Shown here: positions 7,717 to 15,337 of the stretch, piece by piece | Numbering within the stretch: the first letter of the stretch is position 1 | Layout of the letters: every line of letters starts with the position of its first letter | Made by a program: the position numbers and the translations under genes | From: Granulicella sp. L56 | GTDB lineage: Bacteria > Acidobacteriota > Terriglobia > Terriglobales > Acidobacteriaceae | DNA: 64,000 nt | Assembly (NCBI RefSeq): GCF_009765835.1 | Contig: NZ_LMUS01000003.1 | Location: forward strand, 1-64,000 | Direction: 5' to 3' | The notes under the pieces: generated by a model | Databases searched by the model: none | Told to the model about the DNA's origin: nothing | Seen by the model: the letters and a program-made list of their open reading frames with translations, nothing else

Positions 7717-10569
7717 ATGCCTGACGCAAAAAATACCGCCGAAAAACCGCCCATCTATCTCCTCGACAGCATGGCCTTCATCTTCCGCGCCTACCACGCC
7801 ATGCAGCGCCAGCGGCCCATGTCCACGCGCACCGGCATCCCCACCGCAGCGACCTATGTCTTCGTCAACATGATCAACAAGCTGCGCAAGGACTTCCAGC
7901 CCCACTACCTCGCCGCCGTCTACGACCTCTCCGGTCCCGTCTTCCGCGATGAGCGCGCCAAGGAGATGAAGGGCGTCAAAAAGTTCAACATCAAAACCCA
8001 GCAGTTCGAGGTCATCGACTACGCAGGCTACAAGGCCAATCGCGCCGAGATGCCGCAAGACCTCGCCCAGCAGCTTCCCTTCATCCGCCGCGCCCTCGAA
8101 GCCTTCCGCATCCCCATCCTCAGCTACGAGGGCTTCGAGGCCGACGACGTCATCGGCACGCTCTCCTGCAAGCTCTCCGAGCTCGGCCACAAGGTCTTCG
8201 TCGTCTCCTCCGACAAAGACATGATGCAGCTCGTCAACGACGGCGTCTCCATCCTCAACCCGACCAAGGACAACCTGATCCTCGATCCTGCGGGAGTCGA
8301 AAATATCCTCGGCGTCCCTCCAGCCCGCGTAATCGACGTAATGGCACTGCGCGGCGATGCCATCGATAACATCCCCGGCGCACCCGGTATCGGCGACAAA
8401 GGCTCCGTCGAACTCATCCAACAATTCGGCACCGTCGAAGCCGCGCTCGACCGCGCCGAAGAGGTCAAAAAGAAAACGTATCGCGAATCGTTACAAAATA
8501 ATCGCGACAATATTTTGCTCTCCAAAGAGCTCGTCACCATCCACACCGGCGTCCCCATCGAATTCAGCATCGAGGACATGCTCACCCAGCCCATCGACAA
8601 CGCCGCCAGCCGCGAGCTCTTCTCCGAACTCGAATTCACCACGCTGCTCAAAGAGCTGGCCCCCGCCGTCGACAACGCACCCATCACGTACATCACCAAG
8701 CCCACGCAAGAGCAGATCGCCGCCCTCCTCACCGAAGCCCGCACCATCGACAAGACCACCGGCAAACCCCACGGTCTCGCCATCGCCATCTTCGAAGACG
8801 CCCGCGCCATCGCCGAAGAAACAACCGCCGACCCCAGCGAAGAATCCGCCGAACCCGAGCCGCCGCCCGCCGAAAACCTCTCCCTCTTCGGCGCACCCGA
8901 ACCAGCCGCAAATCCGGGTGCCCCAGGTCTCGATTCTGAGACCTGGGTTTCCGCCACCGGCGAATCCACAGACCCCGCCTGCAAGCTAGGCCTCGCCGTC
9001 GACTCGCACACCTCCATCGAAGTCTCCCTCGACGCTCCCGGCATCAAGGAAGCACTCCTCGACGCCACGCTCCCCAAAGACGTCCACGACCTCAAAGCTG
9101 TCCACCGCGCGCTCGAACCTCACGGCATCACGCTCGCCGGAGTCCGCAACGATGTCATGCTCCTCAGCTACCTCGTCAATCCAACCCACGGATCGCATAC
9201 TCTAGCAGACGTCACCGCACGCTTCACTAACCGCGCCCTCGCACAAGTCACCAAGGGCATCGTCTCCAAAGACCTGCTACCCGAAGCCGCAAACGCAGTC
9301 CAGCGCCTCGCTCCGATTCTCCGCGCAGAGATTGAAACCTCTAAAGTTACAAATGTCTACGACACCATCGATCTCCCACTCGTAGCCGTCCTTCTGCGCA
9401 TGGAGCAGGCCGGAGTCCGCATCGACCCCACCGTCCTCAACGACATGTCGAACCGCCTCGCCATCGAAATCGATAATCTGGCTGAACGAATTTATACCGA
9501 GTCCGGCCATCGCTTCAACATCAACTCCCCCAAGCAGCTAGGCGACGTTCTCTTCAACAAGATGCTTCTCCCCAAGCCGATGAAGTACGGCAAGGGCAAG
9601 GTAGTCTCCACCGCACAGGATGTCCTCGAAGAGCTGGCCGAACACCACACCACACCAGCGCTCGTCCTCGAATACCGCCAGCTAGCCAAGCTGAAAAATA
9701 CCTACCTCGACCAACTCCCCAACCTCGCCGACCGCGAAGGCCGCATTCACACCACCTTCAATCAAGTCGGCACCGCAACCGGACGCCTCTCATCCACCAA
9801 CCCAAACCTGCAAAACATTCCCGTCCGCACCGCGGTAGGTCGCGAGATCCGCGCCGCCTTCATCGCGGCTCCCGGCAACGTCCTCATGTCGGCGGACTAC
9901 TCGCAGATCGAACTCCGCCTCATGGCCCACTTCTCGCAGGACCCGCTTCTGCTCGACGCCTACCGCACCGGCAAGGACATCCACACCCTCACCGCAGCCG
10001 AGGTCTTCGGTGTCGACGCCGCGACCATGGATAAAGAGACACGCAACCGCGCCAAAGCGGTCAACTTCGGCATCGTCTACGGCATCAGCCCCTTCGGGCT
10101 CAGCGCCCAGCTCGGCATCGACCAGAAGACCGCGAAGCAGTACATCGAAACCTACTTCGAGCGCTACGCCGGTGTCCGCCGCTTCATCGACGAGACCCTC
10201 GAGACCGTCCGCCGCGATCAGGCTGTCCGCACCCACTTCGGACGCGTCCGCCCCATCCCCGACATCCAGTCCCGCAATCCCAACATGCGCGGCTTCGCCG
10301 AGCGCACCGCAGTCAACACACCGCTGCAAGGCACCGCAGCCGACCTCATCAAGCTAGCCATGCTCCGCATCGATCAAATCATCCGCGACCGCAAGCTCAA
10401 ATCGCAGATGACCCTCCAGGTCCACGACGAACTTCTCTTCGACGTAGTCCCCGAAGAGGCCGACGAACTACAAAAGCTGGTCAAGCAGGAGATGGAACAA
10501 GTAGCCGAATTCACCGTCCCCATCATCGCCGAGGTAGGCATCGGCCAGAACTGGCGCGACATCAAATAA
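7717..10569 (+). CDS. polA: DNA polymerase I
   Basis: Repair and Okazaki-fragment-processing DNA polymerase of 950 residues. The 5'-3' exonuclease domain (about 10-300) has LLDSMAFIFRAYHAM, YEGFEADDVIGTL and GVPPARVIDVMALRGDAIDNIPG. A degenerate 3'-5' exonuclease-like region (about 340-560) lacks the DxE pair and the other proofreading aspartates. The polymerase domain has TGRLSSTNPNLQNIP, motif A MSADYSQIELR (about 725-735), the O-helix RNRAKAVNFGIVYG (about 777-790) and motif C LQVHDELLFDV. A linker near residues 399-411 (NPGAPGLDSETW) is encoded by a dispersed palindromic repeat lying in frame. The ATG at 7717 is preferred to the GTG at 7678 because the family sequence starts just after it. 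Confidence 0.95.
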   Translation: MPDAKNTAEKPPIYLLDSMAFIFRAYHAMQRQRPMSTRTGIPTAATYVFVNMINKLRKDFQPHYLAAVYDLSGPVFRDERAKEMKGVKKFNIKTQQFEVIDYAGYKANRAEMPQDLAQQLPFIRRALEAFRIPILSYEGFEADDVIGTLSCKLSELGHKVFVVSSDKDMMQLVNDGVSILNPTKDNLILDPAGVENILGVPPARVIDVMALRGDAIDNIPGAPGIGDKGSVELIQQFGTVEAALDRAEEVKKKTYRESLQNNRDNILLSKELVTIHTGVPIEFSIEDMLTQPIDNAASRELFSELEFTTLLKELAPAVDNAPITYITKPTQEQIAALLTEARTIDKTTGKPHGLAIAIFEDARAIAEETTADPSEESAEPEPPPAENLSLFGAPEPAANPGAPGLDSETWVSATGESTDPACKLGLAVDSHTSIEVSLDAPGIKEALLDATLPKDVHDLKAVHRALEPHGITLAGVRNDVMLLSYLVNPTHGSHTLADVTARFTNRALAQVTKGIVSKDLLPEAANAVQRLAPILRAEIETSKVTNVYDTIDLPLVAVLLRMEQAGVRIDPTVLNDMSNRLAIEIDNLAERIYTESGHRFNINSPKQLGDVLFNKMLLPKPMKYGKGKVVSTAQDVLEELAEHHTTPALVLEYRQLAKLKNTYLDQLPNLADREGRIHTTFNQVGTATGRLSSTNPNLQNIPVRTAVGREIRAAFIAAPGNVLMSADYSQIELRLMAHFSQDPLLLDAYRTGKDIHTLTAAEVFGVDAATMDKETRNRAKAVNFGIVYGISPFGLSAQLGIDQKTAKQYIETYFERYAGVRRFIDETLETVRRDQAVRTHFGRVRPIPDIQSRNPNMRGFAERTAVNTPLQGTAADLIKLAMLRIDQIIRDRKLKSQMTLQVHDELLFDVVPEEADELQKLVKQEMEQVAEFTVPIIAEVGIGQNWRDIK
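8916..8947 (+). repeat. CGGGTGCCCC-headed palindromic repeat, copy 2 (inside polA)
   Basis: The head CGGGTGCCC is followed by a perfect 10-bp stem CCCAGGTCTC (8922-8931) / GAGACCTGGG (8938-8947) with loop GATTCT, identical to the loop of copy 1. It lies in frame within polA, in the linker between the exonuclease regions, and adds no stop codon. Stem bases differ from copy 1 but pairing is kept, so the structure is conserved more than the sequence. Confidence 0.85.
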
Positions 10570-10667
10570 GCCCGTCGAGAAAAATATCTACACTCGCGAA
10601 ATTTCACGGGCGTCCCCGCGCAAGCCGGAGTAAGATGCTTCCCTATCAGGCATCGTGAGGCGCAATC

Positions 10668-11399
10668 GTGGGCAACTGGAACAACTTCTCGAATACGCTG
10701 AACGGATACGGTTACTCCGTCCAGATGCCCCTTGGTTTTATGTCCATGCCGCCTGATCCTATGAGCGGAGGAATCTTCGCATGGCCACCCGGCTCGACAC
10801 CGCCGCCCAATAGTCCTGCGCTTATATGGATTCTTCCGGTGATGCCGCCCTACCTGCCCGGCCTGGTGCAGCACTATTACAACTTCGACAACCCTATGGT
10901 CGCCGCCTACAACGCCCAGAGCCTCGGTCTGCTGAGCGTATTGCGCATCACACCGTTGCGCCAGACCAGCCTGAACGGCGTTACGACCCTGGTGCGCGAG
11001 TTCGATGCTCTCTCCATGGATGGAAATTCCATACGCATGAGCGCCATGCTGCTGCAAGGCCCCTTCTCTGCTGTACAGTGCGTCGTCGGCATCAGCCTCT
11101 GTCGCTGGGTAGAATTCGCCGGTTCGACGCTTCAGTTCATAGCCAATCTTCAGTTGAATGGGACCTCGGCCGCTCCCGGCGAAGTCCGCACCCTGATCGA
11201 CAAGAACAATCTGAACCATGTAGAAATGCAACTGGTCAACGCCGACAGTTCCGTAGTGACTCCCATCATGACCCTGCCTACCACCGTCGGCCAGTCACAG
11301 ATATTCGAGATACACGTTGCGGCTGGGGGTTCCCTCTCTTTCGGAGACGTAAAAGGGACCAATGTTCAGATCGGGGACCACAACATCGTCCACACCTAA
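10668..11399 (+). CDS. Unknown protein with C-terminal GTNVQIGDHN (RHIM-like) motif
   Basis: A 243-residue protein without signal peptide. The amino third is rich in proline, methionine and aromatic residues (MPLGFMSMPPDPMSGG, PALIWILPVMPPYLPG). The middle (about 85-165) alternates strands (TLVREFDALSMDGNSIRMSA, GPFSAVQCVVGISLCRW) in a way that recalls PsbP/DcrB-like domains, a weak resemblance only. The last 18 residues, GDVKGTNVQIGDHN plus a short tail, match the amino end of the next gene. The VQIG core is the tetrad of RHIM amyloid motifs. The start is not covered by a strong ribosome site. The pair layout, a motif at the C-terminus of one gene and the N-terminus of its neighbour, is what amyloid-signalling partners show (inference). 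No known function. Confidence 0.65.
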   Translation: MGNWNNFSNTLNGYGYSVQMPLGFMSMPPDPMSGGIFAWPPGSTPPPNSPALIWILPVMPPYLPGLVQHYYNFDNPMVAAYNAQSLGLLSVLRITPLRQTSLNGVTTLVREFDALSMDGNSIRMSAMLLQGPFSAVQCVVGISLCRWVEFAGSTLQFIANLQLNGTSAAPGEVRTLIDKNNLNHVEMQLVNADSSVVTPIMTLPTTVGQSQIFEIHVAAGGSLSFGDVKGTNVQIGDHNIVHT

Positions 11400-11440
11400 C
11401 AAGGGCCGCGTACACGAGAACGAAGCGAGGAGATTTTTAT

Positions 11441-11830
11441 ATGTCGAATATCCAAATGGGTACCGTATCCGGAACCAACGTTCAGGTTGGCGACAACAAC
11501 ACCCAGAACGTCACCATGAATCAAGTTGACCGCGACCAGATTCTCAGCCTACTGGACTCGCTCCATCAGCAGATTCAACAAGCTCCTATTCCTGAAGAGG
11601 CCAAGCAGGCGATCACACAGCAGGTGCTGCCCAGCATGCAGGAGGCTGCCAAACAGCCCGATCCAAAACCCGGACTCGCCAAGGGCCTGGAGGATCTCAA
11701 TAAAAATCTAACGAACGTCAACACCGCTGCCAGTTCCGTGTCTGAAATCGTAGGAACAGTATCTAAAATCGCAGGCATCATCGGTATCGGCGTCAAAGTA
11801 GTGGCTCCCTTTCTAGCTGCATTTTTGTAG
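11441..11830 (+). CDS. Small protein with N-terminal GTNVQVGDNN (RHIM-like) motif and hydrophobic C-terminus
   Basis: A 129-residue protein with AGGAG 8 nt before its ATG. Residues 6-20 (MGTVSGTNVQVGDNN) repeat the motif ending the upstream protein, with a VQVG tetrad. Then come an amphipathic helical part (QILSLLDSLHQQI, PEEAKQAITQQVLPSMQEA), a KPGLAKGLEDLNKNL segment and a hydrophobic end (VSKIAGIIGIGVKVVAPFLAAFL) that could insert in or lie on a membrane. The gap to the upstream gene is 41 nt, so they are probably co-transcribed. I infer a membrane-active helical partner whose activity could be triggered by motif-templated assembly. An alternative is a simple structural or beta-helical capping repeat. 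Confidence 0.65.
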   Translation: MSNIQMGTVSGTNVQVGDNNTQNVTMNQVDRDQILSLLDSLHQQIQQAPIPEEAKQAITQQVLPSMQEAAKQPDPKPGLAKGLEDLNKNLTNVNTAASSVSEIVGTVSKIAGIIGIGVKVVAPFLAAFL

Positions 11831-11942
11831 AAGGCTCCTCATCGCATATGGCCTGACTGATACATGATCGTTTACACTGGCGAACTCGTTGCAAAGATGA
11901 AGAAATCGCCAACCTAATTTCACAAAGCATTTGGATAGGTAA

Positions 11943-13298
11943 ATGAACAAAAGAGAATTCCTCAAAGCCTCAGGCGCTATCATCACCGGAACCATGCTGT
12001 CCCGCGTCGCCCCAGCCGAACCAACTACCAACGCCGCCGCCCACCGCACCAACTGGTCCGGCAATCTCACCTATCACACCGACCATTTGCTTCAGCCCAC
12101 AACCGTGGAAGAGGTCCAGCAGGCGGTCAAGAGCTGCACCAAGGTCAGAGCCCTCGGCGCGCGCCACTCCTTCAACACCATCGCCGACAGCAACTTCAAC
12201 CAGATCTCCGTCAAAGCCCTTCAGAACATGTCGGTCGATGCCAAGGCCCGCACCGTCACCGTCGGCGGCGGCGTCACCTACGGCGGCCTCTCGCCATGGC
12301 TCGACTCGCAAGGCTTCGCCGTCCCCAATCTCGCCTCGCTGCCCCACGTCTCGGTCGCCGGAGCCTGCGCCACCGCCACCCACGGCTCCGGCAACAAGAA
12401 CGGCAACCTCTCCACCTCCGTCGCAGCCGTAGAGATCGTCACCGCCGACGGCAACCTCGTCCACATCTCCCGCGAAACAGACGGCGACCAGATCCTCGGC
12501 GCTGCCGTCGCCCTCGGCGGCCTCGGCGTCATCACCAGCACCACGCTCGACGTGATCCCGCGCTTCGATATGGCACAGGTCGTCTACGAAAATCTCTCCT
12601 TCGACCAGCTCGAGCACAACCTCGAAGCCATCTTCGGCAGCGGCTACAGCGTCAGCCTCTTCACCGACTGGCAAAAAAATCGCGCCACCCAGGTCTGGAT
12701 TAAGAGCCGCCTCGCCCCCGGCGGCAAGGCCGACATGCCGGCCCAGTTCTACGGCGCAACCCTCGCCAAACAAAAGCTCCACCCCATCACCGGAGCCTCC
12801 GCCATCAACTGCACCGAGCAGCAAGGCATCCCCGGCCCCTGGTACGAGCGCATGCCACACTTCCGCATGAACTTCACCCCCAGCAGCGGCAACGAGCTGC
12901 AAACCGAATACTTCGTCCCCCGCGACAAGGGCTACGCCGCCATCCGCGCCGTCGAAGAGCTTCGCGACCACATCACGCCGCATCTCTTCGTCACCGAGTT
13001 CCGCACCATCGCCGCCGACAACATTTGGATGAGCACCTGCCACAACCGCGACGCTATGACGCTCCACTTCACCTGGAAGCCCGACTGGCCCTCGGTCAAA
13101 AAAGTCCTGCCGCTCATCGAAGCCAAGCTCGCACCCTTCGATGCCCGCCCGCACTGGGCCAAGATGTTCACCATGCAGCCCTCGCACATTCAGAAGCTCT
13201 ACGAAAAGCTGCCCGACTATCAGGCCATGCTCAAGCACTACGACCCCAACGGAAAATTCCGCAACGACTTCCTCAACACCAACATCTTCAGCGCTTGA
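11943..13298 (+). CDS. FAD-linked alditol/sugar-lactone oxidase, Tat-exported type
   Basis: Vanillyl-alcohol-oxidase-superfamily flavoenzyme of 451 residues. It is closest to xylitol/alditol oxidases and aldonolactone oxidases, which oxidise polyols or lactones with O2. The amino end MNKREFLKASGAIITGTMLS resembles a twin-arginine signal (KREFLK), suggesting folded export. The FAD domain has LQPTTVEEVQQAV, then RALGARHSF, where H75 is the position that covalently carries FAD in alditol oxidases. GGGVTYGGL, LASLPHVSVAGACATATHGSG and a C-terminal ALO domain ending FRNDFLNTNI follow. An RBS-like GGATAGGTAA precedes the ATG. Substrate cannot be told from sequence. It follows the RHIM-like pair and converges with the DUF4157 gene, 41 nt away. 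Confidence 0.85.
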   Translation: MNKREFLKASGAIITGTMLSRVAPAEPTTNAAAHRTNWSGNLTYHTDHLLQPTTVEEVQQAVKSCTKVRALGARHSFNTIADSNFNQISVKALQNMSVDAKARTVTVGGGVTYGGLSPWLDSQGFAVPNLASLPHVSVAGACATATHGSGNKNGNLSTSVAAVEIVTADGNLVHISRETDGDQILGAAVALGGLGVITSTTLDVIPRFDMAQVVYENLSFDQLEHNLEAIFGSGYSVSLFTDWQKNRATQVWIKSRLAPGGKADMPAQFYGATLAKQKLHPITGASAINCTEQQGIPGPWYERMPHFRMNFTPSSGNELQTEYFVPRDKGYAAIRAVEELRDHITPHLFVTEFRTIAADNIWMSTCHNRDAMTLHFTWKPDWPSVKKVLPLIEAKLAPFDARPHWAKMFTMQPSHIQKLYEKLPDYQAMLKHYDPNGKFRNDFLNTNIFSA

Positions 13299-13339
13299 AC
13301 GCCTCTACTGCTGTAATGCGCTGTTCTCGTTCCCTTGGC

Positions 13340-15103
13340 TTAATGTCTGGCTGCGGCTGGTGGGGGAGAAGTTGCAGGCGCCGTTGTTGGTGCGGTGGCT
13401 GGTGCAGACGGAGGGAATTGTTTCACGAAGTATGCATAGATGTTCGGACGTATCGTCTGCAGCAGCCCGGGGTCGTTCGTAAACAGCATGAACGACTCGG
13501 CAAATAGCTCCTTCCAGTTCGTGTTGCCATAATCTGTTTCAGAGCCCTTCAATGTCATCTTCACACCCAGGCTGTTCACTCGCGGAGTCCTCGATTGGTC
13601 CGCAGTGATGCCATCTTTCTTGCCGGCCTTCCGAAACTCCACAGTGTAGTCATCCGGGTCCATGTCCCCTCCAGACAGGGCGTGGGCCTGGTTCAGTGCT
13701 CTCTGGGCCGCGGCATCCTTTGCGCTCGCCTCAAATAGCGCGTTAGCTTCCATGACGGGGCGAAAATCGTATCCGTGCCCAAGCTCATGGTTCAAGGTAT
13801 CCCTGACCTGACCCGGAGTCTGGTCGGTGAACGCCGTATCGAACACGGTCATTGTGTTGCTATCCGGATCGAAGACCGCTGCCTCGCCCGAGGCAGTCTT
13901 CTTGTCCGCTGTTTCGTCCTTCTTCGGGGTAGTCTTCTTCTCTTTGTCTTTATCTTTTACCTCAGGAGCATTAGCCCGGTTGAACTTCATGCCCTCATTC
14001 AATGCTGATGCCGGAAGCAGGGTTAGAGCCTGGAACAGAAGCTGCTTGTCGCTGGCTGACCATCCCGATCCGAACTTGCACTTCCTCGCCTTAAAGTTTG
14101 CCTCGCCCGGTGCGGTCTCTAGAGCCTGAATCGGCCCCAACCCTTCAATCAGGAACACTTTCTGTTTCCCATGCTGCAGGTAGGTCATCCGCACCCAACG
14201 TTTCATCGGCGCAACCGGAAAACTCGCCGTCTGGTTCAGCGGGAAATGCTTCGGAGCCTCTCCCAGCAGATAGTTCGAGAGCGAATCCAGTTGTTTGCGG
14301 TACTTCTGTTCGATGGTGTCGGCGAAGACGGTCTGTGTATCCGTTTCGCCCGTGTATCGTGCCGCATCAGGATCGAACGCGTCCGTAACCCTGTCCGCGA
14401 TGTTGGAAGGCAGTTCCTGGAATAGGGTGACCTTCTGACGTTCCGCCTCCGGATAGTCGGCTAATGAGGTCGGCAACGGGGCCTCCTGTTTAGGCGGCGG
14501 TGGCTGTTTGTCCTTTGGCGCCTGCTTGGGCTGGCGCTGCAAAATCAGGCTGGGTGCCGACCGATGGGCTTCATATTCGAGCGGACTATGTATGTCCCCC
14601 ACTGCCAATACTCGCGCTGGAAGCGCCGAACGTTGTTGCACAACGTGCATCATCTCGTGATCCAGCAAATCTTTTCCAGACGGTCTACGCGGCTCAAATT
14701 CTCCGGAGTCGAAGACAACATGATGGCCAACCGTGTAGGCGGCGGCACCGACGGCTCGGGCGGATTGCGCGGCTTGCGGATCAGTGTGAATCCTCACACG
14801 AGAAAAATCGAAGTCCTTCCGTGCTCTCAAGTCGGCCCCCACGTCAGCGTCGAGAGGCTGGCCCGAACTCTGCAAAACCTCGTGAACAATTGGCGGAGCT
14901 GCATTCCTTGAGGAAGCAGGTTGCGCTGTGGCTTTTCGTTCGGGCGGCCATAAGGGGATATCTGCAAACCGAGGCGCAGGGTGGCTCAGTACATGGGTGT
15001 CGGTAGATTGCGCTGGAGGATGGCGAAACACATCCGTGCTCGTCGGCTTGGGCGAGAGAGGCTTCAGGGAAGGGCGGAGCATGGACGCGAAGAGGGAAGG
15101 CAT
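13340..15103 (-). CDS. eCIS core-domain (DUF4157) protein with second HELGH metallopeptidase motif
   Basis: A 587-residue protein with no signal peptide. Residues 73-158 form the DUF4157/eCIS core domain: VLQSSGQPLD, RVRIHTDPQAAQSARAVGAAAYTVGHHVVF and the HEMMHVVQQ zinc-like motif (H149, E150, H153). After a proline/lysine-rich linker (190-212) and an unassigned middle comes a lysine-rich spacer (380-402). A second motif NHELGHGYD follows (H439, E440, H443), with ELFAESF near 532-537 as a possible third ligand. The tail is a proline/alanine repeat. DUF4157 proteins are linked to extracellular contractile injection systems as cargo or toxins (family knowledge), so this could be a metallopeptidase effector (inference). 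AGGAGG lies 6 nt before the ATG. No injection-system structural genes are in the window. Confidence 0.8.
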   Translation of the reverse strand: MPSLFASMLRPSLKPLSPKPTSTDVFRHPPAQSTDTHVLSHPAPRFADIPLWPPERKATAQPASSRNAAPPIVHEVLQSSGQPLDADVGADLRARKDFDFSRVRIHTDPQAAQSARAVGAAAYTVGHHVVFDSGEFEPRRPSGKDLLDHEMMHVVQQRSALPARVLAVGDIHSPLEYEAHRSAPSLILQRQPKQAPKDKQPPPPKQEAPLPTSLADYPEAERQKVTLFQELPSNIADRVTDAFDPDAARYTGETDTQTVFADTIEQKYRKQLDSLSNYLLGEAPKHFPLNQTASFPVAPMKRWVRMTYLQHGKQKVFLIEGLGPIQALETAPGEANFKARKCKFGSGWSASDKQLLFQALTLLPASALNEGMKFNRANAPEVKDKDKEKKTTPKKDETADKKTASGEAAVFDPDSNTMTVFDTAFTDQTPGQVRDTLNHELGHGYDFRPVMEANALFEASAKDAAAQRALNQAHALSGGDMDPDDYTVEFRKAGKKDGITADQSRTPRVNSLGVKMTLKGSETDYGNTNWKELFAESFMLFTNDPGLLQTIRPNIYAYFVKQFPPSAPATAPTTAPATSPPPAAARH

Positions 15104-15337
15104 CAGCGACCTCCTACTAGAACAGGATCAACGAAAGCAAAGGGTGCCCAGGATCCCAGTAATCGTCATTCTGACGTTGCCGCGGTTCCGGTTATTGGAC
15201 GTCTTTCCATTCAAAATAGCAAATCGATTGCCCACAAAGCGGGTTGTCCGCAACCGACACGGCAAGCTGACGTTCTATCCAGAACGAACACTAAGCTAAA
15301 CCGTTTCTGTGGTAAGTTTGGCAGCGGAGAAATATCG

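Noticed and set aside
7447-9095. Two long minus-strand open frames opposite polA
   Set aside because: Shadows of the polymerase gene caused by high GC and codon bias; low-complexity translations.
10826-11440. In-frame upstream extension of the second RHIM-like gene
   Set aside because: It overlaps the first gene in another frame, is arginine-rich, and the ATG at 11441 has its own AGGAG site.
11970-13238. 422-codon minus-strand open frame opposite the flavin oxidase
   Set aside because: Gly/Ala/Glu/Val-rich shadow; the plus-strand gene has clear FAD motifs.
15150-15175. Possible further copy of the GGGTGCCC element
   Set aside because: Has GGGTGCCCAGGATCCCA but no 9-10 bp stem like the other copies; probably chance.
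14981-15337. Amino extension of the esterase frame
   Set aside because: Overlaps the DUF4157 gene on the other strand and precedes an obvious signal peptide; no family similarity.
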